NCBI RefSeq assembly: GCF_009363255.1
Contig: NZ_CP045318.1
Span: 2,593,501-2,657,500 of the forward strand
Direction of reading: 5' to 3'
From: Roseivivax sp. THAF197b
GTDB taxonomy: Bacteria > Pseudomonadota > Alphaproteobacteria > Rhodobacterales > Rhodobacteraceae
Length of the DNA: 64,000 nt
How positions within the stretch are numbered: the stretch's first letter is position 1; each line of letters begins with the position of its first letter. Positions 44,874-55,105 of this stretch are shown here, piece after piece. Below the pieces are notes generated by a model that worked only from the letters and a program-made list of their open reading frames with translations, was not told the DNA's origin and made no database searches. A program made the position numbers and the translations under genes.

Positions 44874-45386
44874 ATGAAGACCCAGACCCTTCCGACCCTG
44901 CTATCGGTGGCCTCGGCTGTGTGTCTCTCGCTCGTGGGTGCGCAAGCCCATGCCGAGACGCTGACCAGCGAAATGGCCTACCGCATCGTTGCCAAGGCAG
45001 ATGACGGAACCGAGACCCTGATTGAGCGCGACAGCGTGCGCCCGGGCGAGACGATCGAATTCGAGATCATCCATTCCAACGGCACCGAAGACAGCATCGA
45101 CGGCCTCAGCGTGGCACTCCCCGTGCCCGCAGGCGTGACCGTGATCCTTGGTGAAGAGACCTCGTCGGTGCCTGCCGCCTTCGAAGTCCAGGCCGAGATG
45201 GACCCCGAAACGCCCGGCCTCGAATGGTCCACCCTGCCCGCCTCGCGCACCGTGATCGAAACCGATGGCACGGCGCGTACCGAACCCCTTCCTGCCGATG
45301 CGGTCACCGCCGTGCGCTGGAATCTCGAAGCCGCTCTGCCGAGTGGCGAGATGACCCGCAACGCCTACCGGGTCGTCGTCAACTAA
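44874..45386 (+). CDS. Small exported DUF11-like protein
   Basis: A 170-residue protein with a signal peptide (MKTQTLPTLLSVASAVCLSLVG, then AQAHAETL) and one beta-sandwich-like domain. RDSVRPGETIEFEIIHSNGT, GLSVALPVPAGVTVILGEET and VRWNLEAALPSGE resemble the DUF11 conserved repeat (a 'theft of a property of the neighbouring proteins': asymmetry between pro-peptide and strand content is not visible). AAAGGAACC precedes the ATG. It is the first of three co-directional exported genes and may be a subunit or assembly partner of the two large ones. Confidence 0.75.
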   Translation: MKTQTLPTLLSVASAVCLSLVGAQAHAETLTSEMAYRIVAKADDGTETLIERDSVRPGETIEFEIIHSNGTEDSIDGLSVALPVPAGVTVILGEETSSVPAAFEVQAEMDPETPGLEWSTLPASRTVIETDGTARTEPLPADAVTAVRWNLEAALPSGEMTRNAYRVVVN

Positions 45387-45434
45387 GCCCTGAGCGCCTC
45401 TCCCGGCTGCCTCCCCCCTCCCTTTGTCTCTGAA

Positions 45435-48056
45435 ATGGATAATTCTGTGAAACATCAAACGTTCTTCCGCACGACCAGCGCGCTTGCGCTGGCCTCCGTC
45501 CTGGGGGTCGCCGCACATGCCGCGACGCCCGAGGCGGGCTCCGTCATCGGCAACCAGGCCACCGCGACCTATGTGAACGGCGCGGGCGACACGATCACCG
45601 TGACCTCGAACAAGGTCGAGACGGTCGTTCAGCAGGTCGCGGGCCTGTTGCTGACCTCCGACAACAGCGAAGAGATCGCGCCCGGCGGCAAGGCCTTCCT
45701 GCCGCACATCGTCACCAATACCGGTAACGGCGCCGACGCGTTCGCCCTGACCGCCGTCGAAGGTGCCGGCGATTACGATTTCGCCTCGGTCGTCATCTAC
45801 GCCGATGCCGACATGGACGGTGTGGCCGACAACGCAACGCCGATCACCGAGACCCCGGTTCTGGCCGCGGGCGAGCGCTTCGGCATCGTCATCGTGACCA
45901 CCACGCCCGCCACCGCAACAGCAGGCCAGACCGAGACGGTCACTCTGACCGCCACGAGCCAGCTCGACGGCACCGAGACCGTCACCAACCTCGACACCCT
46001 GACCGTGGCCACCGGCGCGATCATGGAACTCGTGAAGTCGATGAGCGTCGACAAGAGCGCGGGCGACCCGACCATCGTCGATGCGGGCGACAAGGTCACC
46101 GTGACGCTGACCTACTCCAACACCGGTCTGTCTGCCTCGACCGGCTACACCGTCAGCGACGTGATCGACACGCGTCTGCCCTACACGCTCAGCTCGGCCC
46201 AGTGGTCCGACGCGACCGTGGCAGGCGGGCTCGATGAATCGAACGGCGCGCTGGTCGATGCCACGAACGGCGTGGGCGAGACCATCGCCTGGCAGGCCGA
46301 TGCGGCCTCCAACACCGTGGAGTTCGAAATCTCCAGCGTCGCCCCCGGCCGGACCGGCAGCGTGACCTTCGAAGCCACGATCGGCGCGCTGGCCGAAGCG
46401 GGCCTGATCGAGAACACCGCGACGCAAGCCGATGCCTCCGGCGCCTATCCCGACTCCAACACCGCATCGGTGGAAGTCGATCCGCAATATGTCCACGTCA
46501 TCGACGACAGCTTCACGCAGTCCGACCTTTCGGTTCTGCGCTCCGCGACCGATGACGACGCGGCGAATGACAGCGTGCTCGAGACCACGGATACCGCACA
46601 GGGCGGCACGGTCGTCTTCGAATTCGTGCTCGGCAACGACTCGAACCAGGACGACGCCTACACGCTCGACGTGAGCAACCTCGACTTCCCGGCAGGCACC
46701 ACCTTCCGCGTCGTCGGCGCCGATGGCGCGACGCCCATCGTCGGTGAGGTTCCGCTCGCGGCCGGCACCGGCACCAAGGTCACGCTGATCGCGACCCTGC
46801 CCGTCAACGCCGCACCCGCCGCCGCAGGCACGACGAACTACACCGCCACGATCGAGGCCACCTCGACGCAAAGCGGCAACGTCAACACCTCGACCGCCGA
46901 GTTCACCGGCGCGGTCCTGGCCGCCACGGTCGACCTGACCAACGCGGTCGCAGGCTCCGAAGGCACGGGCGACAACCCCGATAACCTCGGCGCCCCGTGG
47001 GTGACCACGACCGCCGATCCGGGCGAGACCGTGATCTACCCGCTCGAGCTTGCGAACCAGGGCACCACGTCGGACAACTACAATCTGACGCTGGACGCCC
47101 CCCTGCCCGATGGCTGGACCTACGAATTCCAGCTTCCCGACGGCACGGTCGTGACCAACACCGGCACCATCCCCGCAGGCCAGAGCGCGACGGTCAACCT
47201 CGTCATCACGCCCGCGGAAGATGAAGTTCCGGGCACCACGTCCTTCGAGATCGTTGCCACCTCGCCCATCTCGGGCCAGAGCGACAGCATCGTCGACGCG
47301 CTAACCGTCAACACCGTGGTCGACCTCGCGATCTCCGCGGACCAGACGACCCAGGCAGCCCCGGGCGGCGTCGTGGACATCCTCCACACCGTGACGAACG
47401 AAGGCAACATCACGATCACCGAAGGTGCGCTGAGCCAGACCGGCCTGTCGCAGTTCTCGGGCGTGATCTACCTCGACCAGAACGGGGACGGCGTGCTCGA
47501 TCCGACCGATCCGGTGATCGACAACATCGACGACATCGCGGGCGGCATCGCACCGGGTGACAGCGTGCAGCTGATCTACCGCGTCCAGGTGGGCCCGGTG
47601 CCCGGCGTCGCGGAAACCGGCACGATCTCGATCGACACGGCGCTCAACAGCGGTGCCGCGACCGATGGCGACACGCTCGACAACGCGGTCGAGGACCAGA
47701 TCGTGGTCGTCTCGGGTGACGTGACCCTGACCAAGTACCAGGCCATCGACCCCGATTGCGACGGCAATCCCGGCGCCTTCTCCAAGGAGCGTCAGGCCGT
47801 CGAGCCCAACCAGTGTATCCGTTACCGGATCGTTGCGGCCAATACCGGCACCGCCTCCGTCGATGACGTCGTCATCAAGGATATCGTGCCGGCCTACACC
47901 GCCTACGAGACCTGCGGCGCGGCTTGCGACGCGGCTGTCACCCCGGCGACCGCAACGCTCGATGTGACCGGCGATCCGCTGATCGAAAGCAGCCACGGCG
48001 CGCTTGCCCCCGGCGCCGATGCCTCGCTCGAGTTCACGGTCCGCGTCGATCCCTGA
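45435..48056 (+). CDS. Large exported repeat protein with DUF11-type domains
   Basis: An 873-residue exported protein. A signal peptide (about residues 1-30, ending AAHA) is followed by GSVIGNQATATYVNGAGDT, an N-terminal pattern shared with the next gene. Repeated Ig-like units follow, with recurring phrases such as NTGNGADAFALT, SNTGLSASTGYTVSDVIDTR, NQGTTSDNYNLTLDAPLPDG and NTGTASVDDVVIKDIVPAYT. The composition is rich in Thr, Ala, Asp and Val with almost no Cys except a cluster near the C-terminus (DPDCDGNPG, QCIRY, ETCGAACDA). It has no barrel or membrane anchor, so it may be secreted or held by the following protein. Function unknown. Confidence 0.85.
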   Translation: MDNSVKHQTFFRTTSALALASVLGVAAHAATPEAGSVIGNQATATYVNGAGDTITVTSNKVETVVQQVAGLLLTSDNSEEIAPGGKAFLPHIVTNTGNGADAFALTAVEGAGDYDFASVVIYADADMDGVADNATPITETPVLAAGERFGIVIVTTTPATATAGQTETVTLTATSQLDGTETVTNLDTLTVATGAIMELVKSMSVDKSAGDPTIVDAGDKVTVTLTYSNTGLSASTGYTVSDVIDTRLPYTLSSAQWSDATVAGGLDESNGALVDATNGVGETIAWQADAASNTVEFEISSVAPGRTGSVTFEATIGALAEAGLIENTATQADASGAYPDSNTASVEVDPQYVHVIDDSFTQSDLSVLRSATDDDAANDSVLETTDTAQGGTVVFEFVLGNDSNQDDAYTLDVSNLDFPAGTTFRVVGADGATPIVGEVPLAAGTGTKVTLIATLPVNAAPAAAGTTNYTATIEATSTQSGNVNTSTAEFTGAVLAATVDLTNAVAGSEGTGDNPDNLGAPWVTTTADPGETVIYPLELANQGTTSDNYNLTLDAPLPDGWTYEFQLPDGTVVTNTGTIPAGQSATVNLVITPAEDEVPGTTSFEIVATSPISGQSDSIVDALTVNTVVDLAISADQTTQAAPGGVVDILHTVTNEGNITITEGALSQTGLSQFSGVIYLDQNGDGVLDPTDPVIDNIDDIAGGIAPGDSVQLIYRVQVGPVPGVAETGTISIDTALNSGAATDGDTLDNAVEDQIVVVSGDVTLTKYQAIDPDCDGNPGAFSKERQAVEPNQCIRYRIVAANTGTASVDDVVIKDIVPAYTAYETCGAACDAAVTPATATLDVTGDPLIESSHGALAPGADASLEFTVRVDP

Positions 48057-48243
48057 TCGCTGACACGAAAGACCGCTCTCCCGCCGCCCCGGCGCGCGGG
48101 GGAGCCCCCTCTCCCCGAGATTTTCTCAGATTTCCAAAGGCCTCACCAGCCGTCCCGTTCAGGCCTCACCAGCCGCCCTCCAGCCCTTTTTCATCTTCAG
48201 TATGCCACCCCGCCGCCCCCGCGCCTCTGCCCCGGAGACCCCC

Positions 48244-51200
48244 ATGCCCAAAGCCCGCAACATGCCGCTGCCCGGTCTTGTCCGCCCCTGGCTGTCTTTC
48301 CTGATGGCCCTCGCTTTGGCGCTTGTCGCCAGTTTCGGCACACCGGTCGCGGCGCGCAGCCCGGCGCCGGGGACGGAGATCGCCAACCAGGCGATCACGA
48401 CCTACTGGAACCCGCAATTCGGCCTTCTGGAGACGGTCCGGTCGAACACGGTCGTCGCGACCGTGCAGGCCGTGGCCGCGGTCGAGCTGTCGGGCTTCAC
48501 CGATCTGCGCCTGACACGCGGCGCCGTGGACCAGCATTATTTCGAGGTCCGCAATGACGGCAATGTCGATGTCAGCATCGGCCTCACGCTCGTGCAGGAC
48601 ATGGAGCGGGGCATCTTGGGCAATCAGAAGCTGTTCTGGGACCGCAACCGCAACGCCATCATCGACGCTGACGACCCCGTGGTCGAACGCGGCGCGCCAC
48701 TGCCCGTGGAGGTCGGTGCACGCCAGCAGATGATCTACCAGTTCCGGGTTCGGGACGAGGCGCGGCTTGGCGATGAAGCCTGGACCTCGCTCGGCTTCGA
48801 CCAGACCAATACTCAGGCCATCGCGCGCGGGAACATCCCGCTGGTGACACGTGGCGAAGGCCGTGGCCGGGTGATCGTGTCCGAAGGCACGTTCGAGCTG
48901 CAAAAATCCGTGGCTGCCCGCAAGACCGCGACAGGCACGGACCTGACCTACACGATCGCCGTGCGCAACAACGCCACGATGCCGATCCCCCCCTACACCA
49001 CCATCGGCACGGAAGAGATCCTGATCGACGGCGCGCCCCGCCGCGTCGTTCTGGTGCGTGACGAGATCCCGCTGAATACCGTCTTTCAGGCAACCGGGCC
49101 GTCCTCTGGCTTCATGCCGATCTATCACGTCGCGGGCGCGCCGATGCAGAGCTATGTCACGACCCCGCCCGCCGATCCCGCCCGGATCGATGCGCTTGCC
49201 TGGGCGTGGGACGGCATCTTCGAGGTCGGCCAATCGGCGGATCTGGAATTCACCGTGACCGTGCCCGGCACGCTAGGCGATCTCGAGGTCGAGAATGTGG
49301 CAGGCGCTTATCACCCGGGCGGTCCGGATTTCGACATCGTGCCCTCGAACCCGGTCACTCTGGACGTGGCGGGCGAAGGCGCCGCGCTACAGTTCGACCG
49401 CGCGATCGCTGCCTTGAACGAAGATCAGAGCCTGAAGCTCAACGGCGGCGCCTGCAATGTGAGCGACGCCATCGACAGCGTCGAGATCACCGTGCGCAGC
49501 CAGCTGACCGGCGATCTGGAGCAAGTGACGGCGACCGAGACCGGACCCAATACCGGCATCTTCTCCACCGGTCCCCTGCCGCTTTTGCAGATGTCGCGCC
49601 CGGTGCATCATGACGGCGTGATGGCGACGGAGGCGGGCGACACGCTGACGGGCACAGCCCTTTGCGGCGATCTGCAGCTGTCCGCGACGCTGCCCGTGGT
49701 GCCTGGCAATGTCGTCTTCAACGCGGTCAGCAACGCGCCCGTCGCTGGCGCCGAAGTGATCCTGCGCGACATGTCGGGCCGTGAAGTCGCACGCCGCACG
49801 AGCGATGCGCGCGGCTTCTTTTCCTTCGGCACGATGGGCGCGGGCCGCTATGTCTACGATGTGCAGCCGCCCTCGGGCCTGAACTTTCCGTCGGACCGCG
49901 ACAGCTTTCCCGATTTCGGCCGCAGCGTACGCGCCGATTCAGGATACGGCGCGGCCTTCTCCCATGACGGCCAGACGCTCGCGCCGAGCGACATCCCGCT
50001 CGATCCCGGCTACACGATGCCCGTCACGCTGGAAAAGAGCGCGGGCAAGGCCCGCATCGAGACCGGCGAGAGCCTGCGCTACACGCTCGTCGCCGCGAAC
50101 GAGATGGACGAAGCGCTGGTCGATGCAGTTGTCACCGATACGCTTCCCGCGGGCATGGATTACGTCGAAGGATCGCTGCGGGTCGATGGCGATGCCGCGC
50201 CCGACCCCGCGACCGGCCCCGATGGTGCGATGCGCATCTCGCTCGGCACGCTGGCCCCCAAGGCGCGCGTCACGATCAGCTACGTGTTGCGGGCCACGCC
50301 CGCCCTCGATCCCGGCAGCCTCGTCAACGTGGCGCAATTGTCCGGTCAGCGTGCCGGGCTGGGCAACCGCGTCACATCCAACGAGGCGCGCGCGGAGGTC
50401 ACGCTCGATGATCGCGGCGGTGTCTTCTCTCCCGAAGGCGTGGTTGTCGGCACGGTGTACCTCGATTGCGACGCGAACGGCGTGAAAGGCCTGCAGGAAG
50501 ACGAGCCCGGCGTGCCCGGCGTGCGCATCGTCACGCAGACCGGCCTGACGGTCGTGACCGACCATGAAGGCAAGTTCTCGCTCTTCGGTCTGCGCCCCGT
50601 CACCCATGCGTTTGTGCTCGACCATCGCACCCTGCCTGCGGGCGCGGAAGCGCTGGCCACGCGGACGATGGATCTGCGGCGCGGCGGCTCGCGGCTCGTG
50701 GATCTCAAGCGTGGCGAGCTGCGCAACGAATCCTTCGCCCTGAGCTGCCCCGCCACGGCCCGGTCCGAGACCGCCGAGCGCATCGCCCTCTTCGCCGCGC
50801 GCCAGGCGGAGACCGGTCCGGAGCGTCTGGGCGATCTGCCGCTACAGGCGGGCCGTCCCGCGCCGCTTTCTGCGCGCACCGAAGCGGGTCTTGCCACCCA
50901 GACGCAGCTCAGCCCCGCAGGGGTTGCGCGCGCCGTGGCCGAGGATGCCGAGGCCCCCGCGCGGGATGTGGCGAGGATGAGCCTTGAAGAGATGGTCGCG
51001 GAGATGGATGCCACGCTGGGTTTCCTGGACCTGCCCGCCGAAGGCCGGACCCGCCGCTCCACCCTGTCGCTGCGCGTAAAGGGGCCCGCCGACCTGGACC
51101 TCGCGCTCACGCTGAACGGCAGCCCGGTGCCTGCAAGCCGCATCGGCGAGCGGACAAGCTGGGCTGCGGGCAATGTACAGGCGATGGAATACGTGGCCCT

Positions 51201-53991
51201 TGAGCTGCGCCCCGGTCGCAACGTGCTGACGCTCTCGGGCACCGATCCGTTCGGCATCCCCCGCGCCAGTGCGGAGGCCGTGATCACCGCACCCGGCGCG
51301 CCTGCCCGGCTTGCGATCATCGCGCCGGACGAGGCCCCCGCAAGTGCCGGGACGGCCGTGCCCGTGCTCGTTCAGATTCGTGACGCCGCGGGCCGCCCGG
51401 TCGAGACCTCGTCGCTGGTGACGCTGTCGGCGCACCATGGCCGTTGGGACGTGGCCGATATTCGGCCCGAAACGCCGGGCACGCAGGTCTATCTCGACAA
51501 TGGCGAAGCGACCTTCGATCTTCTGGCACCGCAAGTCTCGGGCCCGGACCGGATCACCGCGACCAGCAGCTTCGGCACCGCCGAGGCGCGGCTGAACTGG
51601 GTGCCCGATCTCGATGCCCGCATCCTTGTCGGGGTTATCGAGGGCGCCGTCGCCCTTGGCGGCGAGAACGTGGCCCTCGATCAGGATCAGCTTTCGCCCT
51701 TCGAGGAGACGGCGACGGGCCTGCGCGGCGAGCTCTACCTCAAGGGCCGGATCCGCGGCGATAAGCTTCTGACCCTGCGCTATTCGTCGGACCGCGATAC
51801 CGAGGATCGGCTCTTCCGCGATATCCGCACCGATGAATATTACCCGGTCTACGGAGATGCGTCCGAGCGCGGCTATGATGCGGCCTCGTCGAGCAATCTC
51901 TACGTCAAGATCGAGAAAGGCGCGTCCTACATCCTCTATGGCGATTTCGCGATCGAGCCTGCATCGGATGCCTATGAGCTTGGCGCCTATAACCGGGTGA
52001 CCACCGGCCTCAAGGGGCATTGGCAGGGCGAGGATGTCGCCGTCACGGTCTTTGCCGCTCGCACACGTCAGGGCCAGAAGATCGAGGAAGTGCCCGCGCG
52101 CGGCATCTCCGGCCCCTATGATCTGGACCTCACGGACATCCAGGAAGGCAGCGAACGGGTCGACCTTCTGGTCCGCGACCGCATCTCCGGCGAGATCATC
52201 GAGGAACGCAGCCAGATCCGGCTGACCGATTACGTGCTCGACTATTTCCGCGGTGCGATCCTGTTCAACGCGCCCGTGGCGCAGACAGATGCCTCGGGCA
52301 ACCCGATCTCGATCCGCATCCGCTACGAGACCGAGGCCGACACGACCGAACGCTACTGGCTCTACGGGGCGGAGGTGCTCTGGCAGGCAGGCGCGCGCAC
52401 CGAGATGGGCCTGCGGGTCGTCCATGCGGATGCCGAGGAAATGACCGACGAGCGCGAGCGCGTCATGGCCGCCTTCCTGCGCAGCTGGATCGGCGAGCGC
52501 ACGGAGATCGAGGCCGAGATCGCGCGCTCCGAAGACGCTGCAGGCGTGGCGGGCACCGGTGCGCGCGTGGCCCTCACCCATTACGGCAGGAGCGCCACTC
52601 TGCGACTAGAAGCAACCTCGACGGACGAGGATTTCGCCCCCACGGGCGCATCCGTCGACCCCGGCATCGACCAGATCAGCCTGGGCGTGGAGACGCTGGT
52701 CTTCGGCGAAGATCGGCTTGAGGCAGAGCTGCAATATGTCCGCGATCGCATCAACGAGACCGAGCGTCTGAACGGCGAAGCCACGGTCGAAATCGCGCGC
52801 AATCCCGACGAGACCCTGCGCGCCGGCCTGCGCTTCGAGCATGACATGCATGACCCCGACGCCGATATCCGGCTTTACGGCATCCTTGGCGCCACCTGGT
52901 CGCGCAGCGCGGGCGAAGACGGGCGTCCCATGACCTTCGGTTTCGACATGCTGACGCCGGTGTCGGGCGGCATGGACGGCTTCGCACGCTTCTCGGCGCA
53001 ATATGCCGCCACCGACAAGCTGCGCTTCAACCTCGATGGCGAGGTGACGCTGTTCGGCGATGACAGCCCCGAGCGGCTGTCCTATCTCGCCTTCTCGGTG
53101 GATTACGCCGTGACCGAGCACGTGACCGCGCGCAGCGAGATGCATGCCGAGGGGCACGATCTGGAAGCCGCGCGGATGATCCAGTCGATGCGCGCCGCCT
53201 GGTCGCCCATTCACGGCGTGGACCTGCGCTTCGGGGTCGAGCATACCCACGGGCTTGGCACCGACGAGGACTGGCTGACCGCCGTAACCTTCGGGATGGA
53301 CTGGATGTCCGAGGATGGCAACTGGATCGCGGATCTCGACCTCGAGACCACCTTCGAGGACGAAGGCGACACCTTCTACGCCAATCTCGGTGTCGCGGGT
53401 CAGATCACGCCCGAGCTGAGCGTTCTGGGCCGCGTCCGGCACGCGGTCGACGATACCGGCGCCGAGGATGTCCGCATCCGCCAGCGCGCCCGCATCGGTG
53501 CGGCCTACCGTCCGCTGGACGACGATCGGCTTAACGTTCTGGCCTGGTACGAGCGCCGGTTCGAGCAGGACGGTGTGCGCGAGGATGCGCATCTGTGGTC
53601 CTTCGCCGCCGCATACCGGGCGCGCGAAAACCTCGACCTGCGCGGAAAATATGCGGGCATCCACCGCGAGACGCGCTTCGAGGATGGCGTGACCAGTGCC
53701 GCCACGACGCAGCTTGTGCAGGCCGGGCTTGATTGGGATTTCGCCGATGACCGGTTCCGCCTCGGCCTGCAGGCCTCGCATCTGTGGGATTCCGAAGGCT
53801 ACGCCACACAAGCGATCGGCGCCGAATTCGGCATCGCGATGGCCGAGGGCACGCTTCTTGCGGTGGGGTATAACCACCTCAACAAGATGCTCCCGGGCGC
53901 CGAGGATCTGATCGGCGAGGGCTTCTACGTCCGTCTGCGCCTTCTGCTCGACACGTCGCTCTGGGACCGGCTAGAGCGTTGGCTGGACTGA
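48244..53991 (+). CDS. Giant exported protein: DUF11, Cna-B/SdrD-like and barrel-like regions
   Basis: A 1,915-residue protein. The start at 48244 follows CGGAGA and opens a long signal sequence (LSFLMALALALVASFG). GTEIANQAITTYWN at about 41-54 mirrors the previous protein. A carboxypeptidase-regulatory-like unit lies at 499-545 (PVAGAEVILRDMSG), a DUF11 unit at 595-725 (VTLEKSAGKARIETGESLRY), an SdrD-B-like unit at 732-795 (GTVYLDCDANGVKGLQEDEP) and a Big1-like unit near 1017-1110. The last 800 residues, from YYPVYGDASERGYDAASSSN onward, are strings of short amphipathic strands with acidic turns, as in outer-membrane barrels. It probably sits in the outer membrane and presents or exports the repeat protein; this is inferred. 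Confidence 0.85.
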   Translation: MPKARNMPLPGLVRPWLSFLMALALALVASFGTPVAARSPAPGTEIANQAITTYWNPQFGLLETVRSNTVVATVQAVAAVELSGFTDLRLTRGAVDQHYFEVRNDGNVDVSIGLTLVQDMERGILGNQKLFWDRNRNAIIDADDPVVERGAPLPVEVGARQQMIYQFRVRDEARLGDEAWTSLGFDQTNTQAIARGNIPLVTRGEGRGRVIVSEGTFELQKSVAARKTATGTDLTYTIAVRNNATMPIPPYTTIGTEEILIDGAPRRVVLVRDEIPLNTVFQATGPSSGFMPIYHVAGAPMQSYVTTPPADPARIDALAWAWDGIFEVGQSADLEFTVTVPGTLGDLEVENVAGAYHPGGPDFDIVPSNPVTLDVAGEGAALQFDRAIAALNEDQSLKLNGGACNVSDAIDSVEITVRSQLTGDLEQVTATETGPNTGIFSTGPLPLLQMSRPVHHDGVMATEAGDTLTGTALCGDLQLSATLPVVPGNVVFNAVSNAPVAGAEVILRDMSGREVARRTSDARGFFSFGTMGAGRYVYDVQPPSGLNFPSDRDSFPDFGRSVRADSGYGAAFSHDGQTLAPSDIPLDPGYTMPVTLEKSAGKARIETGESLRYTLVAANEMDEALVDAVVTDTLPAGMDYVEGSLRVDGDAAPDPATGPDGAMRISLGTLAPKARVTISYVLRATPALDPGSLVNVAQLSGQRAGLGNRVTSNEARAEVTLDDRGGVFSPEGVVVGTVYLDCDANGVKGLQEDEPGVPGVRIVTQTGLTVVTDHEGKFSLFGLRPVTHAFVLDHRTLPAGAEALATRTMDLRRGGSRLVDLKRGELRNESFALSCPATARSETAERIALFAARQAETGPERLGDLPLQAGRPAPLSARTEAGLATQTQLSPAGVARAVAEDAEAPARDVARMSLEEMVAEMDATLGFLDLPAEGRTRRSTLSLRVKGPADLDLALTLNGSPVPASRIGERTSWAAGNVQAMEYVALELRPGRNVLTLSGTDPFGIPRASAEAVITAPGAPARLAIIAPDEAPASAGTAVPVLVQIRDAAGRPVETSSLVTLSAHHGRWDVADIRPETPGTQVYLDNGEATFDLLAPQVSGPDRITATSSFGTAEARLNWVPDLDARILVGVIEGAVALGGENVALDQDQLSPFEETATGLRGELYLKGRIRGDKLLTLRYSSDRDTEDRLFRDIRTDEYYPVYGDASERGYDAASSSNLYVKIEKGASYILYGDFAIEPASDAYELGAYNRVTTGLKGHWQGEDVAVTVFAARTRQGQKIEEVPARGISGPYDLDLTDIQEGSERVDLLVRDRISGEIIEERSQIRLTDYVLDYFRGAILFNAPVAQTDASGNPISIRIRYETEADTTERYWLYGAEVLWQAGARTEMGLRVVHADAEEMTDERERVMAAFLRSWIGERTEIEAEIARSEDAAGVAGTGARVALTHYGRSATLRLEATSTDEDFAPTGASVDPGIDQISLGVETLVFGEDRLEAELQYVRDRINETERLNGEATVEIARNPDETLRAGLRFEHDMHDPDADIRLYGILGATWSRSAGEDGRPMTFGFDMLTPVSGGMDGFARFSAQYAATDKLRFNLDGEVTLFGDDSPERLSYLAFSVDYAVTEHVTARSEMHAEGHDLEAARMIQSMRAAWSPIHGVDLRFGVEHTHGLGTDEDWLTAVTFGMDWMSEDGNWIADLDLETTFEDEGDTFYANLGVAGQITPELSVLGRVRHAVDDTGAEDVRIRQRARIGAAYRPLDDDRLNVLAWYERRFEQDGVREDAHLWSFAAAYRARENLDLRGKYAGIHRETRFEDGVTSAATTQLVQAGLDWDFADDRFRLGLQASHLWDSEGYATQAIGAEFGIAMAEGTLLAVGYNHLNKMLPGAEDLIGEGFYVRLRLLLDTSLWDRLERWLD

Positions 53992-54012
53992 GCAACACCA
54001 CCGGAATGCATG

Positions 54013-54045
54013 AAACGCCGGGCCTGCGGGTCCGGCGTTTTTCTG
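54013..54045 (+). terminator. Rho-independent terminator after the giant gene
   Basis: Stem AAACGCCGG/CCGGCGTTT (54013-54021, 54032-54040) with a ten-base loop, followed by TTTCTG after the stem's own Ts. It lies 22 bases past the stop and ends the DUF11 operon. Confidence 0.85.
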
Positions 54046-54294
54046 TTGGGCTTGGCCGCGTCGCAGAATCTTGAGCCTGCCGTGTTCCGGTGCTCCCCCA
54101 CCCAGGAACTCTAACAGCGTGGGCAGGCCATGGCATTCTCACTGCCCTGATGCCCTTCGCAGAGGCCGGACGACATGGGATACCGGGCCTGCTGCGCCAC
54201 ATCGGCGGACCAGCCCGACACCGGATCGCAGTGAATATGGGAACGATCCCGCGGTATCCTCGGTGACCCGAAGTGCTTCTCAGAGCCAGCGGCC

Positions 54295-54318
54295 AAAAAA
54301 AACGGCGCCGAAGCGCCG
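54295..54318 (-). terminator. Rho-independent terminator after the lysozyme-like gene
   Basis: On the minus strand CGGCGC-TTCG-GCGCCG is followed by eight Ts (54302-54295). The stable UUCG tetraloop and U-run make it a textbook terminator, 38 bases beyond the stop at 54356. The rest of the 53992-54355 gap holds no supported gene. Confidence 0.9.
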
Positions 54319-54355
54319 CAAGTCAACACGAGGGGTAGAAAAAGACGCGTCGCGA

Positions 54356-55105
54356 TCAGTCGAAGATCGCCGCCATGTGCCGGTCGTAATCGCGCCAGGA
54401 GATCGTCGCGTGATTTCCGGCATAGCCGTGGTAATAGGACCGCCCCGAGCTGGTCGGCAGGCCCGCCCAAATGCGCGCGAGGTTGTGCATGAACCGTTTG
54501 CGGCTAAGCGCGCCGTCATGGAACGCGGCATAGCCGGCATCCAGCAGCAACAGATCGGCCAGGCGATCCTGCAGCTCGGGCGTGAACTGCGCGGAATGCG
54601 GCGTACCGCTGCGCTTGAGCAGGGACCGCAGGGTCTTCGGGATAAACTGGTAGCGCCCGATGGCGTGGGGCTGGCCGGGCGTCGCGCGGACCCAGTCGAG
54701 GATTTCGCCAACGCTCATTTCAGTGGGGCGGCGCGGCGGTAGGCGCTTGGCGCCGTAATTCACCGCGTCATAGCCCAGACGTCCGGCTTCGGCGGCGGCG
54801 ATCAGGCTTTTCAGCTTGGCCACGCGATTTGCGCCTTCCAGGCGGATGGGCGCGCCCTGGCGCACCGCACCCATGGTCGAGATCCGGCCGGGCCGCGTCT
54901 TGGCAAGCTTCGGTTTGGCGATCTGCAGGCTTGGCGTCGAGACGGGATTGTGGAAGCTGCCATCCCAGAGATCGGCCATCGGCGCATGGGGCATCTTTGG
55001 CGCGCTGCGCAGATCGCCCGCTTCGACAGCGGAGCTGAGAGCGGGCAGGACAAGCGCGCAGGACAAGAGCAACGCGCGGCGGGAGCGATCGAAAAGTCGG
55101 GGCAT
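54356..55105 (-). CDS. Exported lysozyme-like muramidase
   Basis: A 249-residue protein. The ATG at 55105, with AAGGA upstream, opens a signal peptide (RRALLLSCALVLPALSS). The C-terminal part (about 115-249) resembles phage-type lysozymes of the GH104 kind: AAEAGRLGYDAVNYG with a possible catalytic Glu, HAIGRYQFIPKTLRSLL, FTPELQDRLADLLLLDAG and a Tyr/Gly-rich GRSYYHGYAGNHATISW end. It would cleave peptidoglycan in the periplasm. It is divergent from the polysaccharide-type cluster; a role in letting a surface structure through the wall is only a guess. Confidence 0.75.
   Translation of the reverse strand: MPRLFDRSRRALLLSCALVLPALSSAVEAGDLRSAPKMPHAPMADLWDGSFHNPVSTPSLQIAKPKLAKTRPGRISTMGAVRQGAPIRLEGANRVAKLKSLIAAAEAGRLGYDAVNYGAKRLPPRRPTEMSVGEILDWVRATPGQPHAIGRYQFIPKTLRSLLKRSGTPHSAQFTPELQDRLADLLLLDAGYAAFHDGALSRKRFMHNLARIWAGLPTSSGRSYYHGYAGNHATISWRDYDRHMAAIFD

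Noticed and set aside
44901..46871. Long minus-strand open frame opposite the DUF11 genes
   Set aside because: High-GC coding DNA with biased codon use gives long antisense frames; the composition is Arg/Gly/His-rich nonsense without domains, and the plus-strand genes have signals and families.
54111..54470. Minus-strand frame downstream of the lysozyme-like gene with a signal-like stretch and several Cys
   Set aside because: It has no start codon with a ribosome site in the right place, and a textbook terminator with UUCG loop and eight Ts lies inside it.
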